A DNA stretch of 64,000 nt, taken from the NCBI GenBank assembly GCA_024234395.1, contig JACKOH010000002.1, forward strand, positions 62,001 to 126,000, in the 5' to 3' direction. The translations under genes were made by a program, and so were the position numbers. The notes under the pieces were generated by a model, which did not search any database, had not been told where the DNA came from, and saw only the letters and a program-made list of their open reading frames with translations. This stretch comes from Pseudomonadales bacterium. Its GTDB lineage: Bacteria; Pseudomonadota; Gammaproteobacteria; Pseudomonadales; Pseudohongiellaceae. Of the stretch, positions 1 through 9,722 are shown piece after piece (within the stretch, counting starts at the first letter, position 1; each line of letters starts with the position of its first letter).

Positions 1-99
1 GATGAGTACATACAAGGTCTGAAATATCATGCTCGCCGCGACCGGAATGGCCATGGTAAGAATCGTTCTGGTTACCGGTGCCTGTGTAAGATCTCTCAT
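1..99 (-). CDS. MATE-family efflux protein, N-terminal fragment
   Basis: Only the first 33 codons lie in the window; the gene runs off the left edge. The start (VTRTILTMAIPVAASMIF, then QTLYVLI) has the polar start, first helix and 'Q-LY-L' pattern of MATE drug/sodium antiporters. The ATG at 97-99 overlaps the TGA of the upstream ABC exporter (96-98) as ATGA, which suggests translational coupling. By family, the product would be an inner-membrane multidrug antiporter. The assignment rests on a short segment, so the subfamily cannot be given. Confidence 0.72.
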   Translation of the reverse strand, partial: MRDLTQAPVTRTILTMAIPVAASMIFQTLYVLI

Positions 100-1937
100 C
101 CCGCTGCTCTCCCCTGGTTACTGTCAAGCGTATTGTCGAGTTTGCCCGGATCCTGTCCGTCGTCATAGAACCCCAGCGCCTGCATTTCGAACAGCCGTCG
201 ATAACGTCCATTTCTGCGGCTCATGAGTTCATCATGCCGTCCCTGTTCGACGATTCGACCATCCTCAAACACCAGGATTCGATCAACCTGCCTGATAGTG
301 GAGAGGCGGTGCGCGACAATGATCGCGGTGCGTCCCTGCATCAGATTATGGATCGCATCCTGAATCAGGTGTTCGGTAATTGAATCCAGACTGGAAGTAG
401 CCTCATCCAGCACCAGGATGGCTGCGTCAGCCAGAATCGCCCGGGCGATCGCAACCCGCTGCCGTTCGCCGCCCGACAGCTTAATGCCGCGTTCCCCCAC
501 CAGGGTGTTGTAGCCCTGCCTGAGGCGACTGATGAATTCATCGGCATGCGCTTTGCGGGCCGCCTCGACGATCTCGTCGATGGTCGCATCGGGACGGGCA
601 TAACCGATATTCTCGGCCAGGCTGCGGTGAAACAGGATCGGTTCCTGGGGCACCAGCGCAATGGCCTGGCGCAGGGTTTCCTGCTGCACGCCGGCAATAT
701 CCTGGCCATCTATCACAATCCGTCCGGCATCTACATCATACAGGCGCTGCAGAAGCTTCACGAAAGTCGACTTGCCGGAACCGGATTCCCCGACCAGCGC
801 AACCTTCTCACCGGCGGCAATCTGCAGGCTCAGGTCTTCGAACAGGCTGCGCGGTTGATTGGCATACCTGAACCCGACCGAGTCAAAGCTGATCTCGCCA
901 CTGCCCGGTGCAAATTCCGGTGCGTCGGGCCGATCCGCGACGCCCAGTTCGGTTTTGCTGATCGCCACCAGGTCGTCCAGTTCATTGACCGCTTTCTGCA
1001 GGTTACGCACCTGCCAGCCGATGTTGCGCAGGTAGCCGTTGACCAGGAAATAGCTGGTGATGACATACACCATGTCGTCCAGCGCCGCGGGTTCCTCCCC
1101 CGCCCGTACCATGACGATGACCAGCAGCCCGCCCAGTAAGAACAGCACCATAAGCGATTGCAGGGCACCGGTATTGATGCTGCGCAGCCAGCTGCGCCGG
1201 GCCTTGTCCCGCCAGCTCTGGGTGATCGCGGCAATACGCTGGTCTTCCCGGATTTCCGAACCGAATGACTTGATGACCGTGTTGCAGGTGACCGCGTCAG
1301 CCAGTGCCGCACCCATTCGGGTGTCGGCCTGATTGGAGACCCGGTTGGCAGGTGCCACGTAGCGCAGGGACATGGTGATGCTGATCAGCAGAAACACGGC
1401 GACCGCGCTACCGAAATACAGGCCCATGACCGGGTCCCGCAGATACATGGCCACCGAGATTCCAGCCAGCAGCAACAGCGCCGGCCCGGTATCGATCACC
1501 ACGATATCGGACAGCTGATCATAGGCCCACATGCCACGGGTAATCTTGCGCACGGTGGCGCCGGCGAATGCGTTGCTGTGCCAGTTGGAGGAGAACCGTT
1601 GCACGCGCCAGAACCCATCGTTGACCAGGCTGCGCATGGTGCGCGAGGCGAAATACATCCACACGCGCATATACAGATTGCGAATCAGCGCCTGCAGGGC
1701 AAACAGGCTGAGCAATACACCGATTGCAGCCCAGGTGGCCTCACGGCTGCCCCCGGATCCCATAGCCTGGACCCTGGTAACCAGCTCTGCCGAGGCGCCA
1801 GGTATCAGAATCTCCAGCAATACAGCGGACACCACGCCGATTACGACAAGGCCAAGCCTGAAGGGTAATCGACGCCAATAGGTCCACACAAAGCCAAAGA
1901 CTTCCGCGAACGAGACGTTGCGTAGTTCTTTAGACAT
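96..1937 (-). CDS. ABC exporter, fused membrane and ATPase domains
   Basis: A half-size ABC exporter of about 613 residues. The N-terminal half holds about six membrane segments (ABC transporter type 1 fold, roughly residues 15-320). The C-terminal half is the ATPase: Walker A GESGSGKST near residue 384, Q-loop VPQEP, signature LSGGERQ, Walker B ILVLDEAT and H-loop AHRLST. It should act as a dimer in the inner membrane exporting lipid, peptide or drug; substrate unknown. The reading frame is open to 2075, but the ATG at 1937 (MSKELRNVSF) is chosen because the upstream extension is not membrane-like and resembles no exporter N-terminus. Its stop overlaps the MATE start, so the two exporters are probably co-expressed. 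Confidence 0.9.
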   Translation of the reverse strand: MSKELRNVSFAEVFGFVWTYWRRLPFRLGLVVIGVVSAVLLEILIPGASAELVTRVQAMGSGGSREATWAAIGVLLSLFALQALIRNLYMRVWMYFASRTMRSLVNDGFWRVQRFSSNWHSNAFAGATVRKITRGMWAYDQLSDIVVIDTGPALLLLAGISVAMYLRDPVMGLYFGSAVAVFLLISITMSLRYVAPANRVSNQADTRMGAALADAVTCNTVIKSFGSEIREDQRIAAITQSWRDKARRSWLRSINTGALQSLMVLFLLGGLLVIVMVRAGEEPAALDDMVYVITSYFLVNGYLRNIGWQVRNLQKAVNELDDLVAISKTELGVADRPDAPEFAPGSGEISFDSVGFRYANQPRSLFEDLSLQIAAGEKVALVGESGSGKSTFVKLLQRLYDVDAGRIVIDGQDIAGVQQETLRQAIALVPQEPILFHRSLAENIGYARPDATIDEIVEAARKAHADEFISRLRQGYNTLVGERGIKLSGGERQRVAIARAILADAAILVLDEATSSLDSITEHLIQDAIHNLMQGRTAIIVAHRLSTIRQVDRILVFEDGRIVEQGRHDELMSRRNGRYRRLFEMQALGFYDDGQDPGKLDNTLDSNQGRAAG

Positions 1938-2248
1938 GAGAAGGGAGTTCCGGTTCTGCAGGTGAATGGAACTGCGAGGTGGGCGGAGCTTATCACATCC
2001 CTTCGGAACAGGGCCACTGTTTAGCAGCCTGTCAGGGGAAAATCCTCTTCCGATGACCTCCTGCCTGCAGTCCATTGCACCGCAGACGTGGAGTTCTGGG
2101 CCAATCAGGGCTATTTGTGCCAGGTCAACTGGTCAAACGCGTGCAGTCGGGGTGCAGAGCGGTCAGGCTGCCCGGATACTCGGGGTGCCCGTCCTGTCGG
2201 ATGGGCACCCGCGATCAGGGTCGGCAAACAGATAGCCTGGCCAGGCGG
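1938..2248. other. Intergenic region, no gene seen
   Basis: About 310 bases between the ABC exporter start and the end of the DUF2189 gene. Short open frames here do not look coding. It presumably holds the exporter promoter, but no convincing -35/-10 pair or terminator hairpin was recognised. Confidence 0.4.
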
Positions 2249-3064
2249 TCAGATCTCGACCAGTTTACGGTACAGGTGCCAGGTGGCATGGCCCAGTATC
2301 GGCAACACAACTGCCAGGCCGATCAGCAGCATGGCCGCACCCACGGCCAGCAGAGCTACTACGATGACTCCCCAGGCACCCAGTACCAGCTTGTTCTCGG
2401 TGAATGCCCGCACTGACACACTGGCGGCGGTAATCGAGGTGACCGGTCTGTCGAGTGCCAGCGGAAAAGACACCAGTGACAATGCCATGGCGGCAAACGC
2501 AAACAGGAATCCCACAAAGTTACCGTAAGCGATCAACAGCCAGCCGGACTGGGTAGTGAACAGCTCGACAATAAAATCACCAATCGAGCCAACCGGTATT
2601 GTACCGAACAGGCCATAATAGATAAGTTCGGCAACATAAAGCCAGAACAGATAAAGCGCCGTCATCAACACCGACAGGGCAAGTATCGGCGCGAAGGAAG
2701 CCGAATGCACAAAGCGCAGGGCATGCCGCAGACTCATGGCCTCGCCCTGCTCCCGGGAGCGGCTGAATCCGAAAAACAGGATCGCCACGATCGGGCCGAA
2801 CAGGGTAAACCCGGCAACCAGCGGAAACAGCAGGTAACGGACCTCCTGATCGAATGCAAACAGGGTAAACAGCAGCGCCCCGAGCGGGTAATAGATGGCC
2901 AGCAGATAGAGCGCGGTGAGTGGTTTGGCACTGAAATCGTCGTAGCCCTTGCCAAGAGCGTCCCAGAGGTCGTTGATCCCGATCTTCCGCACCCTGATGT
3001 CGGACGGGCTTAGACTGATTTCCTCGAAAAGCTTGTCGTCATGACGCTGAACTAGATCAACCAT
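2249..3064 (-). CDS. DUF2189 family membrane protein
   Basis: A 271-residue integral membrane protein. The N-terminal stretch with IGINDLWDALGKGYDDFSA is typical of the DUF2189 family. About six hydrophobic segments follow, separated by short loops, with an SRSREQGEAMSLRHALRF cytoplasmic loop. The family has no established function. Frame and length agree with a complete family member. The gene is followed on the same strand by the ABC exporter about 310 bases away, so co-transcription is uncertain. Confidence 0.82.
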   Translation of the reverse strand: MVDLVQRHDDKLFEEISLSPSDIRVRKIGINDLWDALGKGYDDFSAKPLTALYLLAIYYPLGALLFTLFAFDQEVRYLLFPLVAGFTLFGPIVAILFFGFSRSREQGEAMSLRHALRFVHSASFAPILALSVLMTALYLFWLYVAELIYYGLFGTIPVGSIGDFIVELFTTQSGWLLIAYGNFVGFLFAFAAMALSLVSFPLALDRPVTSITAASVSVRAFTENKLVLGAWGVIVVALLAVGAAMLLIGLAVVLPILGHATWHLYRKLVEI

Positions 3065-3486
3065 AGTACTACTGCCTCCGATTTATGTTTTAAAACATTG
3101 GCCTGCAGTGCGAGGGGGCAGCCGGAGCGCCCTGATCTTCTGACTTACTTCGTCTTGTCGTAATGGTAACTGCCTGTTACTACCATGCGGATCCTCTCGA
3201 ATCCTGTTCCGATCCTGTCGCACTGACAGTACCAGTTCTTTATAGAGAGACCGTGCTAAATCACAGTCTATCCCAATAAATGAGAAAAACCACCCATTTT
3301 TTGGCCCGCCGAGACTGCCATCAGACGCAGCGGATCCGGACTCTTTTTGCTACGTATAACCCGGCATTGCGGTTTACCGGTTCCAGCGGTTCGAAAATTC
3401 TGACCATGATCAAGAAAAATTTTTATTGTTATGTTAGCATTCAAAAGGTTTGGCTCGCAGAAAACAGCCACTCCAGTGGAAAACTG
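3065..3486. promoter_or_regulatory. Divergent upstream region of the DUF2189 and metal-efflux genes
   Basis: About 420 bases between two divergent genes, so promoters for both should lie here. AT-rich patches occur at about 3240-3300 and 3400-3445. The second has a TTATGTTA stretch that could serve as a -10 element for the efflux operon. No MerR-type spaced dyad was recognised. An in-frame extension of the first efflux gene covers 3280-3486 but is unlikely to be translated. Confidence 0.35.
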
Positions 3487-3891
3487 ATGGTTTTTTATTC
3501 GACAAAGACGACAAGGAATACCGGTCTGCGACGTTGCGTCGCGGTCTGTCTGATCGGCCTGCTGCTGTCCCTTTCGACCGGTGGCACAGCGCTGCATTTC
3601 TGTCTGGATGGTCTGGAACCACCGGTGACCGTTCACTTCGAGAACCTGAACGGTCACGTCGATCATGATCCCGACGGTGGCCACAACGATTTTGAACGAC
3701 AGGCATTCTCGGACAACATTCTGCCGAAAATTTTTGACGTTGATCTTGCGAAATTCATCGTCACTTTTCTGATCCTGCCCATACCTTCGGGCCAGGTTCC
3801 ACAACCTCTGGTCGACGTTTCGCTCGACAAACCGATTTCGCCGGCCGCCTTTCTCCCCCCGCTACGGGCTCCCCCACTCTCCCTGGTCTGA
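3487..3891 (+). CDS. Small secreted protein at the head of the metal-efflux operon
   Basis: A 134-residue protein when started at the ATG at 3487, which places a Sec signal peptide at the N-terminus (basic TTRNTGLRR, hydrophobic core, cleavage near GGTALHF). The frame is open from 3280, and an ATG at 3406 is a second candidate start. The mature part has a His/Asp-rich segment (HVDHDPDGGHND) that could bind metal and ends in a Pro-rich PPLRAPP tail. Small exported proteins with similar tails often precede czcC in Czc-type operons (CzcI-like), which is the basis for a proposed periplasmic metal-binding or regulatory role. czcC starts 84 bases downstream. Confidence 0.6.
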   Translation: MVFYSTKTTRNTGLRRCVAVCLIGLLLSLSTGGTALHFCLDGLEPPVTVHFENLNGHVDHDPDGGHNDFERQAFSDNILPKIFDVDLAKFIVTFLILPIPSGQVPQPLVDVSLDKPISPAAFLPPLRAPPLSLV

Positions 3892-3975
3892 ATCCAAGAA
3901 GCTCTGCTACTGCAGTATTGCAGTGCTTTCCGACGACTGAAGGAAAGGGCACACGCGTGCCCGGGAGAAAACCCG

Positions 3976-5250
3976 ATGACCGTATTCAACATCATCGCAA
4001 GGGGCGTGTGCCTGCTTGCCATGATGAACCTGCCGCTATGTGCGGCTGCCCAACAGCTCACTCTGACACTGCGCGACGCCATAGAACTGACCCTGTCCAG
4101 CAATCCGAGCCTGGCAGAGTTTGAATTCCGCCGGCAGTCACTGTCCGGCGAACAACAGACAGCGGCGCTGAAGACCGCTCCGCAATTTTCTGCCGGGTTG
4201 GAGAATGCCGCCGGTAGCGGCAGCCTCTCCGGCATCGGGCAGGCCGAGCTCACTCTGTCTATCTCCCGGATCATCGAACTGGGCGATAAGCTTGGCGCCA
4301 GAACCGACGTCGTGAGTCGCCGTCAGGCGGTGCTGAACGCAGAGCGCAAAGTGGTGGCTCTGGATCTGATCGCGGAGACGGCGCGACGCTATATACAATT
4401 GCTTGCCGCACAGCAGCGACTGCTGCTGTTCCAGTCGGCCACCGCCATCGCCAGGGAAACACTAGCAGCTACTATCGCCCGCGCCGATGCCGGTCGGGCA
4501 CCGGAAGCCGAGCGCGAGCAGGCCACTGCCAGCCTGCGCCTGGCGGAACTGGATGAACAGTCCGCAGGTTCCGGTATAGACGTTCAAAAAATACGGCTTT
4601 CCAGCCAGTGGGGAGTTCTGCAGCCCGCTTTTGACGGCGTTGAAGGTGATCTGTTTCAGGTCGAAGCCACGCTGCCACTGGCTACTCTGCTGGAGCAGCT
4701 CGAGAGCAATCCGGCCCTGCTGGTTTATGCCGACCAGGAGCGATTACGGCAGGCCCAGCTCCGCGAGGCCAGGAGCCGGCAATCGGCCAACCTGCAACTG
4801 GGGGCCGGAATCCGTCACCTCGCCGGGCCTGATGACACCGGATTTGTGGTTCAGGTCAGCGTTCCCCTGTTCAGCAGCAGGCGCGCCGAAGGCGCCGTTT
4901 ATTCCGCCCGCGCCAACCTGGCACTGGTGGAATCGGAGCGCCAGCAGGCGCTGCTTAGACTCGGCACCGAGTTGGCGGAGCTGGACCTGCAACGCGGCCA
5001 GGCGGTCAACGAATTGCAGGCTCTGCAACAGGATGTCATCCCCACGCTCCGTTCAGCCCTGGACCAGATTCGCAGCGCATTCGATAGCGGCCGTTACAGC
5101 TACCTGGAACTGAGTGCCGCCCAGCAGGCTCTGCTCGACGCCCGGTTCCGGCTGCTCGGTAGCGCTGAGCGGGTCACCCTGTTGACCAACCGCATTGAAT
5201 ACCTGAGCGGTCAGTCAGTCACCGATTTCCAGACCGAGGTAAGCCAATGA
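3976..5250 (+). CDS. czcC: CzcC-like outer-membrane efflux protein (TolC family)
   Basis: A 424-residue TolC-family outer-membrane channel subunit. The N-terminus is a signal peptide (hydrophobic CLLAMMNLPLCAAA). It is followed by the first helical repeat LTLRDAIELTLSSNPSLAEF and long Ala/Gln/Leu-rich coiled helices in two repeats, as expected for the trimeric tunnel. The start has a GGGAG ribosome site eight bases upstream. It should pair with the adaptor and RND pump encoded next to expel divalent cations. The stop overlaps the next ATG by four bases, showing tight coupling. The exact metal cannot be read from this subunit. Confidence 0.88.
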   Translation: MTVFNIIARGVCLLAMMNLPLCAAAQQLTLTLRDAIELTLSSNPSLAEFEFRRQSLSGEQQTAALKTAPQFSAGLENAAGSGSLSGIGQAELTLSISRIIELGDKLGARTDVVSRRQAVLNAERKVVALDLIAETARRYIQLLAAQQRLLLFQSATAIARETLAATIARADAGRAPEAEREQATASLRLAELDEQSAGSGIDVQKIRLSSQWGVLQPAFDGVEGDLFQVEATLPLATLLEQLESNPALLVYADQERLRQAQLREARSRQSANLQLGAGIRHLAGPDDTGFVVQVSVPLFSSRRAEGAVYSARANLALVESERQQALLRLGTELAELDLQRGQAVNELQALQQDVIPTLRSALDQIRSAFDSGRYSYLELSAAQQALLDARFRLLGSAERVTLLTNRIEYLSGQSVTDFQTEVSQ

Positions 5251-6509
5251 AAACCGTGACCAGATCTGTTTTGAACACGCGCCTGTCAGTGGCGCGCTTC
5301 CGATGGCTCCCTGTCCTGCTCAGCCTGATCCTGTCAGGATGGGCATCAGCCCAGGAGACACATGACCATGACGCAGAGCTGCAGGAGGATTTTGTCCGCG
5401 GCGAACATGGCGGCAGATTGCTTATGGCGGGCGACTTTGCCGTCGAACTGACACTTTTCGAAGCGGGTACCGAGCCGGAATTCCGCGCCTGGGCAAGTTC
5501 CGGGGGTTCCCCTGTCGATTCACAATCGTGGTCTCTCGATATCCGTTTGTCGCGCCTGGGCGGCGTATCAGACCGGATCGGGTTCAGGCCGGTTGGCGAC
5601 CGCCTGACCGGTGACAGCAGTGTCGCGGAACCGCACTCCTTTGAAGTGGACGTTACTGCCCGCTACCAGGGCCGTGATTATCACTGGCACTACGCTTCCT
5701 ATGAAGGGCGGGTACACCTCTCAGCCGCCATGGCGGAACGGATGGGTGTTACCACCGGCGTTGCCGGTAGCGGCATCATTCACCAGACCGAGCTGTTATA
5801 CGGGAAAATCTCTCCGGATCCGCGCCAGGTCAGCCACATTACCGCCCGCTATCCGGGCCTCATTCAGGCGGTCAGACCGGCTCTTGGTGATCATGTCGAA
5901 CAGGGCGACCTGATCGCTACCGTGGAAGCCAACGACAGCCTGCAGACTTACCAGATACGGGCACCGATCTCCGGGGTTGTGGTCGACAGTCATGCCAATC
6001 CCGGTGAGTTTGCCGGTTCGGAACACCTGCTGACAATTGCTGACTACAGCAGTGTGTGGGCCGATCTGAATGTCTTTCCCCGTTCCGCACAGCGGGTCAG
6101 ACCGGGGCAGAAAGTGGCGCTGCGCATGGGCCGGCTGTGGACTTCAAGCAGCATACGCTATCTGAATCCCGGCGAAGGTCTCACGCCCAGCATCATCGCC
6201 CGGGTTCCAATCAGTAATCCCGATCTGGTGTGGACGCCGGGACTGCTGGTGGAGGCGGATGTCACCATCGATCAATTCGAAGTACCGCTGGCGATCGACA
6301 ACCTTGCCCTGCAGGAGTATCGCGACTGGCAGGTAGTCTTCATCAAGGTGGGGGACGATTACGAAATCCGCCCACTGGAACTGGGCCGCAGTGATGGACA
6401 GTTTACCGAGGTCCTGTCCGGCCTCAACCCCGGTGACCGCTACGTCATTGGAAACAGTTATCTGCTGAAAGCCGACCTGGAGAAATCCGGCGCCGCTCAC
6501 AGCCACTAG
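5247..6509 (+). CDS. czcB: CzcB-like periplasmic adaptor subunit
   Basis: A 420-residue membrane-fusion protein. A signal peptide (LPVLLSLILSGWASA) leads into a His/Asp-containing start (ETHDHDAEL). The middle shows the barrel-sandwich hybrid halves (YPGLIQAVRPALGDHVEQGD and RAPISGVVVDSHANPGEF) and the C-terminal beta-barrel and proximal domains. It ends with HSH, another possible metal contact. In Czc/Cus systems the adaptor connects the RND pump to the outer-membrane channel and can pass metal to the pump. The start overlaps the czcC stop (ATGA), and czcA starts 15 bases downstream. Confidence 0.9.
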   Translation: MKTVTRSVLNTRLSVARFRWLPVLLSLILSGWASAQETHDHDAELQEDFVRGEHGGRLLMAGDFAVELTLFEAGTEPEFRAWASSGGSPVDSQSWSLDIRLSRLGGVSDRIGFRPVGDRLTGDSSVAEPHSFEVDVTARYQGRDYHWHYASYEGRVHLSAAMAERMGVTTGVAGSGIIHQTELLYGKISPDPRQVSHITARYPGLIQAVRPALGDHVEQGDLIATVEANDSLQTYQIRAPISGVVVDSHANPGEFAGSEHLLTIADYSSVWADLNVFPRSAQRVRPGQKVALRMGRLWTSSSIRYLNPGEGLTPSIIARVPISNPDLVWTPGLLVEADVTIDQFEVPLAIDNLALQEYRDWQVVFIKVGDDYEIRPLELGRSDGQFTEVLSGLNPGDRYVIGNSYLLKADLEKSGAAHSH

Positions 6510-6524
6510 GGGATCCTGAGTACC

Positions 6525-9500
6525 GTGATTGAAAGTATTCTGAAACAGGTAATCGCACGCCGCTGGCTCGTGCTGTTCATCATCGTGACCTGCGCGGCAC
6601 TGGGTATCTGGAATTATGGCAACCTGCCAATCGACGCCGTTCCGGATATCACCAATGTCCAGGTGCAGGTCAATACCGAAGCCCCCGGCTACTCACCGCT
6701 GGAGGCCGAACAACGGATCACGTTTCCGGTGGAAACCGGCCTGGCCGGCCTGCCCAACCTGGCCTACACCCGCTCCCTGTCCCGTTATGGCCTGTCACAG
6801 GTGACCGTGGTCTTCGATGACGGCACTGACATCTATTTCGCCCGCAATCTGATTAATGAACGGCTGGCCGTCATCAAGAACGAATTGCCGGAAGGCCTGG
6901 AACCGGTGATGGGCCCGATCAGCACCGGGCTCGGTGAAATCTTCATGTACACGGTATCGGCCCTGCCCGATGCCAGAAAAGCGGATGGCTCGCCCTATAC
7001 TGCTACCGATCTGCGGGAGATTCAGGACTGGATAATCCGGCCCCAACTGATCCTGGTCGACGGTGTCACCGAGATCAACTCAACGGGTGGGTTCGACAAA
7101 CAGTATCATGTGACACCAGATCCTTCTCTGATGCTCAGGTGGGGAATTACCATGGATCAGGTGGCGTTCGCGTTACGCAACAATAATGACAATCGCGGCG
7201 CCGGCTATATCGAACCAAACGGCCAGCAGTTGCTGGTCAGGTCCCCCGGACAACTGCAGAATTTCAGCGATATCGAAAATGTCGTGGTCGCCAATCGCGA
7301 CGACCTGCCGATCCGTATCAAGGACATCGCCGAGGTTGCCATCGGCAACGAACTGCGCACCGGTGCCGCCACCCGGGATGGCAAGGAAACCGTACTGGGT
7401 ACCGCGTTCATGCTGATCGGGGAAAATTCCCGGGCCGTGGCACGCAATGTCGCCAGCGCTCTGACGGCAATCAATAACACGCTTCCCGCCGGCATCGTTG
7501 CCGAGCCGGTCTATGACCGCACCACCCTGGTGGACAAGACCATCGACACGGTCCGGGAGAACCTGTTAACCGGTGCAATCCTGGTGATTGCCGTGTTGTT
7601 TCTGCTGCTGGGCAATATCCGGGCCGCACTGATAACGGCAGTCGTCATTCCCATCTCGATGCTGGGCACGATCATCGGTATGGTGACGTTCGGCATTTCC
7701 GCCAACCTGATGAGTCTTGGCGCCCTGGATTTCGGGCTGATCGTCGACGGCGCCGTAATCATCGTGGAAAACAGTATTCGCCGTCTCTCTGAAGCGCAGC
7801 GGGAGGATGGCCAGAAACTGGCACTCGATGAGCGCCTGGCGCTGGTATACAGCGCCACCGACGAAGTCATCAGGCCCAGCCTGTTCGGTATCTGCATCAT
7901 CACCTTTGTCTATCTGCCGATCTTTTCCCTTTCCGGAATCGAGGGCAAGATGTTTCACCCCATGGCGATCACGGTGATCCTGGCGCTGTGCACGGCACTG
8001 GTGCTTTCCCTGACACTGATACCGGCGGCGCTGGCGATATTCATGACCGGTCGCGTCGCGGAACGGGAGAACCTTATTGTCCGCTCACTGAAGGTGGTGT
8101 ACCGCCCGTTGCTGCAGGCCAGCCTGAAGCTGCGCTGGGCCGTGGTACCGCTGGCGCTGACCCTGGTCGCCCTGTGCGGCTGGCTGGCCACCACCCTGGG
8201 ATCGGAGTTTATTCCCCAGCTCGACGAAGGCGATATCGCCATGCACGCACTGAGGATACCCGGGACCGGGCTGGAACAATCGGTACAGATGCAGAAAGTG
8301 CTGGAGGAGCGAATCAGCCAACTGGGTGAAGTCGACACGGTATTTTCCAAGATCGGCACCCCGGAAGTCGCCACTGACCCGATGCCCCCCGGCGTGGCCG
8401 ACACATTCCTGATCATGAAGGAACGCGATCGGTGGCCGGACCCGGGCATGACAAAAAGCGAATTCATCGAGCGACTGGAACAGGTCGTCACCGAAGTGCC
8501 GGGTAATAATTACGAGTTTACCCAACCAATCCAGATGCGCTTCAATGAACTCATTTCGGGAGTCCGGGCCGATCTCGGCATCAAGGTTTTCGGCGACGAC
8601 CTGCAGCGGCTCGAAGAGTTGGCCGGACAGATTCTGGCTGTCATCGAACCCATGGAGGGCGCCACCGATGCGCGTATCGAACAGGTCAGTGGTCTGCCCA
8701 TGCTGACCGTGGTGCCGGACCGCGAGACCATGTCCCGCTATGGCATCAACATCAGCGACCTGCAGAACCTGGTCACCACCGCAGTGGGTGGACAACAGGC
8801 GGGACTGATCTTTGAGGGCGACCGGCGCTTTGACCTGGTGGTCCGACTGCCGGAGCGCAAGCGCATCGATGTTCAGCAACTGGAGACACTCCCGGTCGCC
8901 GTCAACAGCTTCTCGGAAGGTCCCGGTTATGTCCCGCTCAAGGAAGTGGCGAGTATGGAGACGGTGACCGGGCCCAATCAGATCAATCGCGAAAACGGTA
9001 AGCGGCGGGTCGTGATAACCAGCAATATACGGGATCGGGATCTGGGTTCCTTCGTCAGTGAGGCCCGCCAGCGGCTGGCCAGCGAACTGGAATTGCCAGC
9101 CGGCTACTGGCTGGAATTCGGGGGCACCTTCGAGCAACTGGAGTCGGCGCAGCAGCGACTGTCGCTGGTAGTGCCGATTACCCTGGTTATTATTTTCGGG
9201 ATTCTGTTAACCGCGTTCGGTTCGTTTCGCGATGCCCTGATCATCTTTACCGGGGTACCGCTGGCTCTGACCGGTGGCGTACTGGCGCTGTGGGTACGGG
9301 GCATGCCCCTGTCAATTTCCGCCGGCGTCGGCTTCATCGCCCTGTCCGGCGTGGCGGTGCTCAACGGCCTTATCATGCTGTCCTTTATCCGCAATCTGTG
9401 GCGCGAGACAGACGACCTGGACGCAGCCATTATCGAGGGCGCCATGACCCGTCTGCGACCGGTGCTGATGACGGCCCTGGTGGCCAGCCTGGGATTTATC

Positions 9501-9722
9501 CCCATGGCCATCAACACCGGCACCGGCGCCGAGGTTCAGCGACCACTGGCCACCGTGGTGATCGGGGGCATACTCTCGTCCACGCTGTTGACCCTGGTGG
9601 TGCTGCCGGCGATTTACCGGATCGTCCATGGCAGCCGTATCAGGGCGCTGCCAGGGGTCCGAAACCGGGTGGCGGACGGCGATGACGGGTCCGGTGTTCA
9701 TAGGAATATGCCAGCTCGATGA
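6525..9722 (+). CDS. czcA: CzcA-like heavy-metal efflux RND pump
   Basis: A 1065-residue inner-membrane RND transporter of the heavy-metal efflux (HME) class, full length, starting at GTG with a purine-rich site upstream. It has the N-terminal LPIDAVPDITNVQVQV segment typical of the class. TM4 keeps the acidic set for proton relay (ALDFGLIVDGAVIIVEN, around residues 403-419), and two large periplasmic loops and about twelve membrane helices are present. It would drive proton-coupled export of divalent cations such as Co, Zn, Cd or Ni. Cu/Ag cannot be excluded. The last 83 bases overlap the convergent amidase gene. Confidence 0.93.
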   Translation: MIESILKQVIARRWLVLFIIVTCAALGIWNYGNLPIDAVPDITNVQVQVNTEAPGYSPLEAEQRITFPVETGLAGLPNLAYTRSLSRYGLSQVTVVFDDGTDIYFARNLINERLAVIKNELPEGLEPVMGPISTGLGEIFMYTVSALPDARKADGSPYTATDLREIQDWIIRPQLILVDGVTEINSTGGFDKQYHVTPDPSLMLRWGITMDQVAFALRNNNDNRGAGYIEPNGQQLLVRSPGQLQNFSDIENVVVANRDDLPIRIKDIAEVAIGNELRTGAATRDGKETVLGTAFMLIGENSRAVARNVASALTAINNTLPAGIVAEPVYDRTTLVDKTIDTVRENLLTGAILVIAVLFLLLGNIRAALITAVVIPISMLGTIIGMVTFGISANLMSLGALDFGLIVDGAVIIVENSIRRLSEAQREDGQKLALDERLALVYSATDEVIRPSLFGICIITFVYLPIFSLSGIEGKMFHPMAITVILALCTALVLSLTLIPAALAIFMTGRVAERENLIVRSLKVVYRPLLQASLKLRWAVVPLALTLVALCGWLATTLGSEFIPQLDEGDIAMHALRIPGTGLEQSVQMQKVLEERISQLGEVDTVFSKIGTPEVATDPMPPGVADTFLIMKERDRWPDPGMTKSEFIERLEQVVTEVPGNNYEFTQPIQMRFNELISGVRADLGIKVFGDDLQRLEELAGQILAVIEPMEGATDARIEQVSGLPMLTVVPDRETMSRYGINISDLQNLVTTAVGGQQAGLIFEGDRRFDLVVRLPERKRIDVQQLETLPVAVNSFSEGPGYVPLKEVASMETVTGPNQINRENGKRRVVITSNIRDRDLGSFVSEARQRLASELELPAGYWLEFGGTFEQLESAQQRLSLVVPITLVIIFGILLTAFGSFRDALIIFTGVPLALTGGVLALWVRGMPLSISAGVGFIALSGVAVLNGLIMLSFIRNLWRETDDLDAAIIEGAMTRLRPVLMTALVASLGFIPMAINTGTGAEVQRPLATVVIGGILSSTLLTLVVLPAIYRIVHGSRIRALPGVRNRVADGDDGSGVHRNMPAR

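Noticed and set aside
2075..2528. Plus-strand open frames near the ABC exporter start
   Set aside because: Overlap the DUF2189 gene or spacer; Gln/Arg/Ser-rich without domain pattern or ribosome site.
8085..9137. Long minus-strand open frame (350 codons) inside czcA
   Set aside because: Fully antisense to the well-supported czcA gene; its translation lacks domain features and is a mirror of GC-rich codon bias.
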